Below are positions 49,183 to 49,323 of a DNA stretch of 49,323 nucleotides, piece by piece. The notes beneath the pieces are model-generated. The model saw nothing but the letters and a program-made list of their open reading frames with translations, searched no databases and had not been told where the DNA came from. Numbering within the stretch: position 1 is the first letter of the stretch; each line of letters begins with the position of its first letter. A program made the position numbers and the translations under genes. This stretch comes from an uncultured Clostridium sp. Its GTDB lineage: Bacteria > Bacillota > Clostridia > TANB77 > CAG-465. The stretch is from contig USES01000007.1 of NCBI GenBank assembly GCA_900553785.1, positions 1 through 49,323 of the forward strand, in the 5' to 3' direction.

Positions 49183-49323
49183 ATGAAAATAAAAAAAAGT
49201 TTAATGTTTCTAGCATTCATTTTGGCTAGTATATGTCTGTTTAGTTTTTCAAACAGAGTAAATGCAGCAACAATTAGTGATGATGGAAAATATACATTAA
49301 TATTGACTAGCACAGCAGAAAAT
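49183..49323 (+). CDS. Secreted protein, partial at the window edge
   Basis: ATG 49183 follows AAGGAGG. The first 29 residues are a textbook signal peptide: basic MKIKKS, hydrophobic LMFLAFILASICLFSF, and a VNA-A cleavage site. The mature part begins ATISDDGKYTLILTS and runs off the window after 47 codons. Function cannot be judged. It probably belongs to the same exported-protein cluster. Confidence 0.8.
   Translation, partial: MKIKKSLMFLAFILASICLFSFSNRVNAATISDDGKYTLILTSTAEN

Noticed and set aside
1..49323. CRISPR array, insertion sequence, prophage or integration site
   Set aside because: No spaced direct repeats, transposase, integrase or phage structural gene was seen on either strand.

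Overview
The window is low-G+C DNA (about one third G+C by eye). The gene content points to an anaerobic, endospore-forming Clostridia-type Firmicute. It has SpoIIR, SpoVT and a SpoVB-like flippase. It also has a class III (oxygen-sensitive) ribonucleotide reductase with its activase, a two-gene SufC/SufB-type Fe-S system, RecD2, QueH, an AAA-type Lon-like protease and a type A RNase P RNA. No phage, transposase, rRNA or CRISPR array is visible. Most genes have a strong Shine-Dalgarno and many start with TTG or GTG. Many sigma-A type promoters can be read, nearly all with exactly 17 bp between the hexamers.

Layout. 1-500: terminators and a leftward pair of tiny membrane proteins, one of which is 62% Gly+Cys. 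588-4841: ruvB-queH-membrane protein-thrS operon. 4936-10907: membrane protein-dnaG-rpoD-sufC-sufB. 10938-12110: a CAU tRNA, tRNA-Tyr, a promoter-to-terminator non-coding region of about 430 nt that I cannot assign to any known RNA, and a 71-residue protein. 12112-13207: leftward ychF broken by one extra base. 13363-18209: nucleoside kinase-RNHCP protein-argS-degenerate peptidase-like protein, followed by rnpB. 18633-23409: class A PBP, spoIIR, small proteins and a TtcA-type enzyme. 23449-23742: a decayed gene. 23869-29044: lepA, galE, recD2. 29097-32497: a Crp/Fnr regulator divergent from nrdDG across a perfect palindrome. 32544-34964: a small protein and a KAP-like P-loop NTPase. 35037-38015: spoVT (again broken by one base) and a Lon-like protease. 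38167-39017: a tandem pair of related unknown genes. 39054-40592: tsaE-tsaB-rimI. 40593-45174: a leader ORF with a G9 tract and overlapping terminator, two type IV pilin-like genes, a spoVB-like gene and hup. 45218-49323: an XRE-type regulator divergent from three exported or membrane-anchored proteins, the last one cut by the window edge.

How the genes work together. Most are housekeeping: replication and transcription (dnaG, rpoD, hup, recD2, ruvB), translation and tRNA modification (thrS, argS, lepA, queH, tsaB, tsaE, ttcA-like), wall synthesis and sporulation. Five points stand out. (1) The unassigned transcription unit at 11394-11826. (2) An arrangement upstream of the first pilin-like gene in which only a G9 tract lets a leader ORF run through a terminator, which suggests a phase-variable attenuator. 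(3) Two core genes (ychF, spoVT) each interrupted by one extra C before GG, creating an in-frame CGG codon that I find nowhere else in the conserved genes. (4) A palindrome placed to activate nrdDG at about -41.5 and to overlap the -35 of the adjacent Crp/Fnr gene. (5) The Cys/Gly-rich small membrane protein operon. Where a call is inference, the entry says so.
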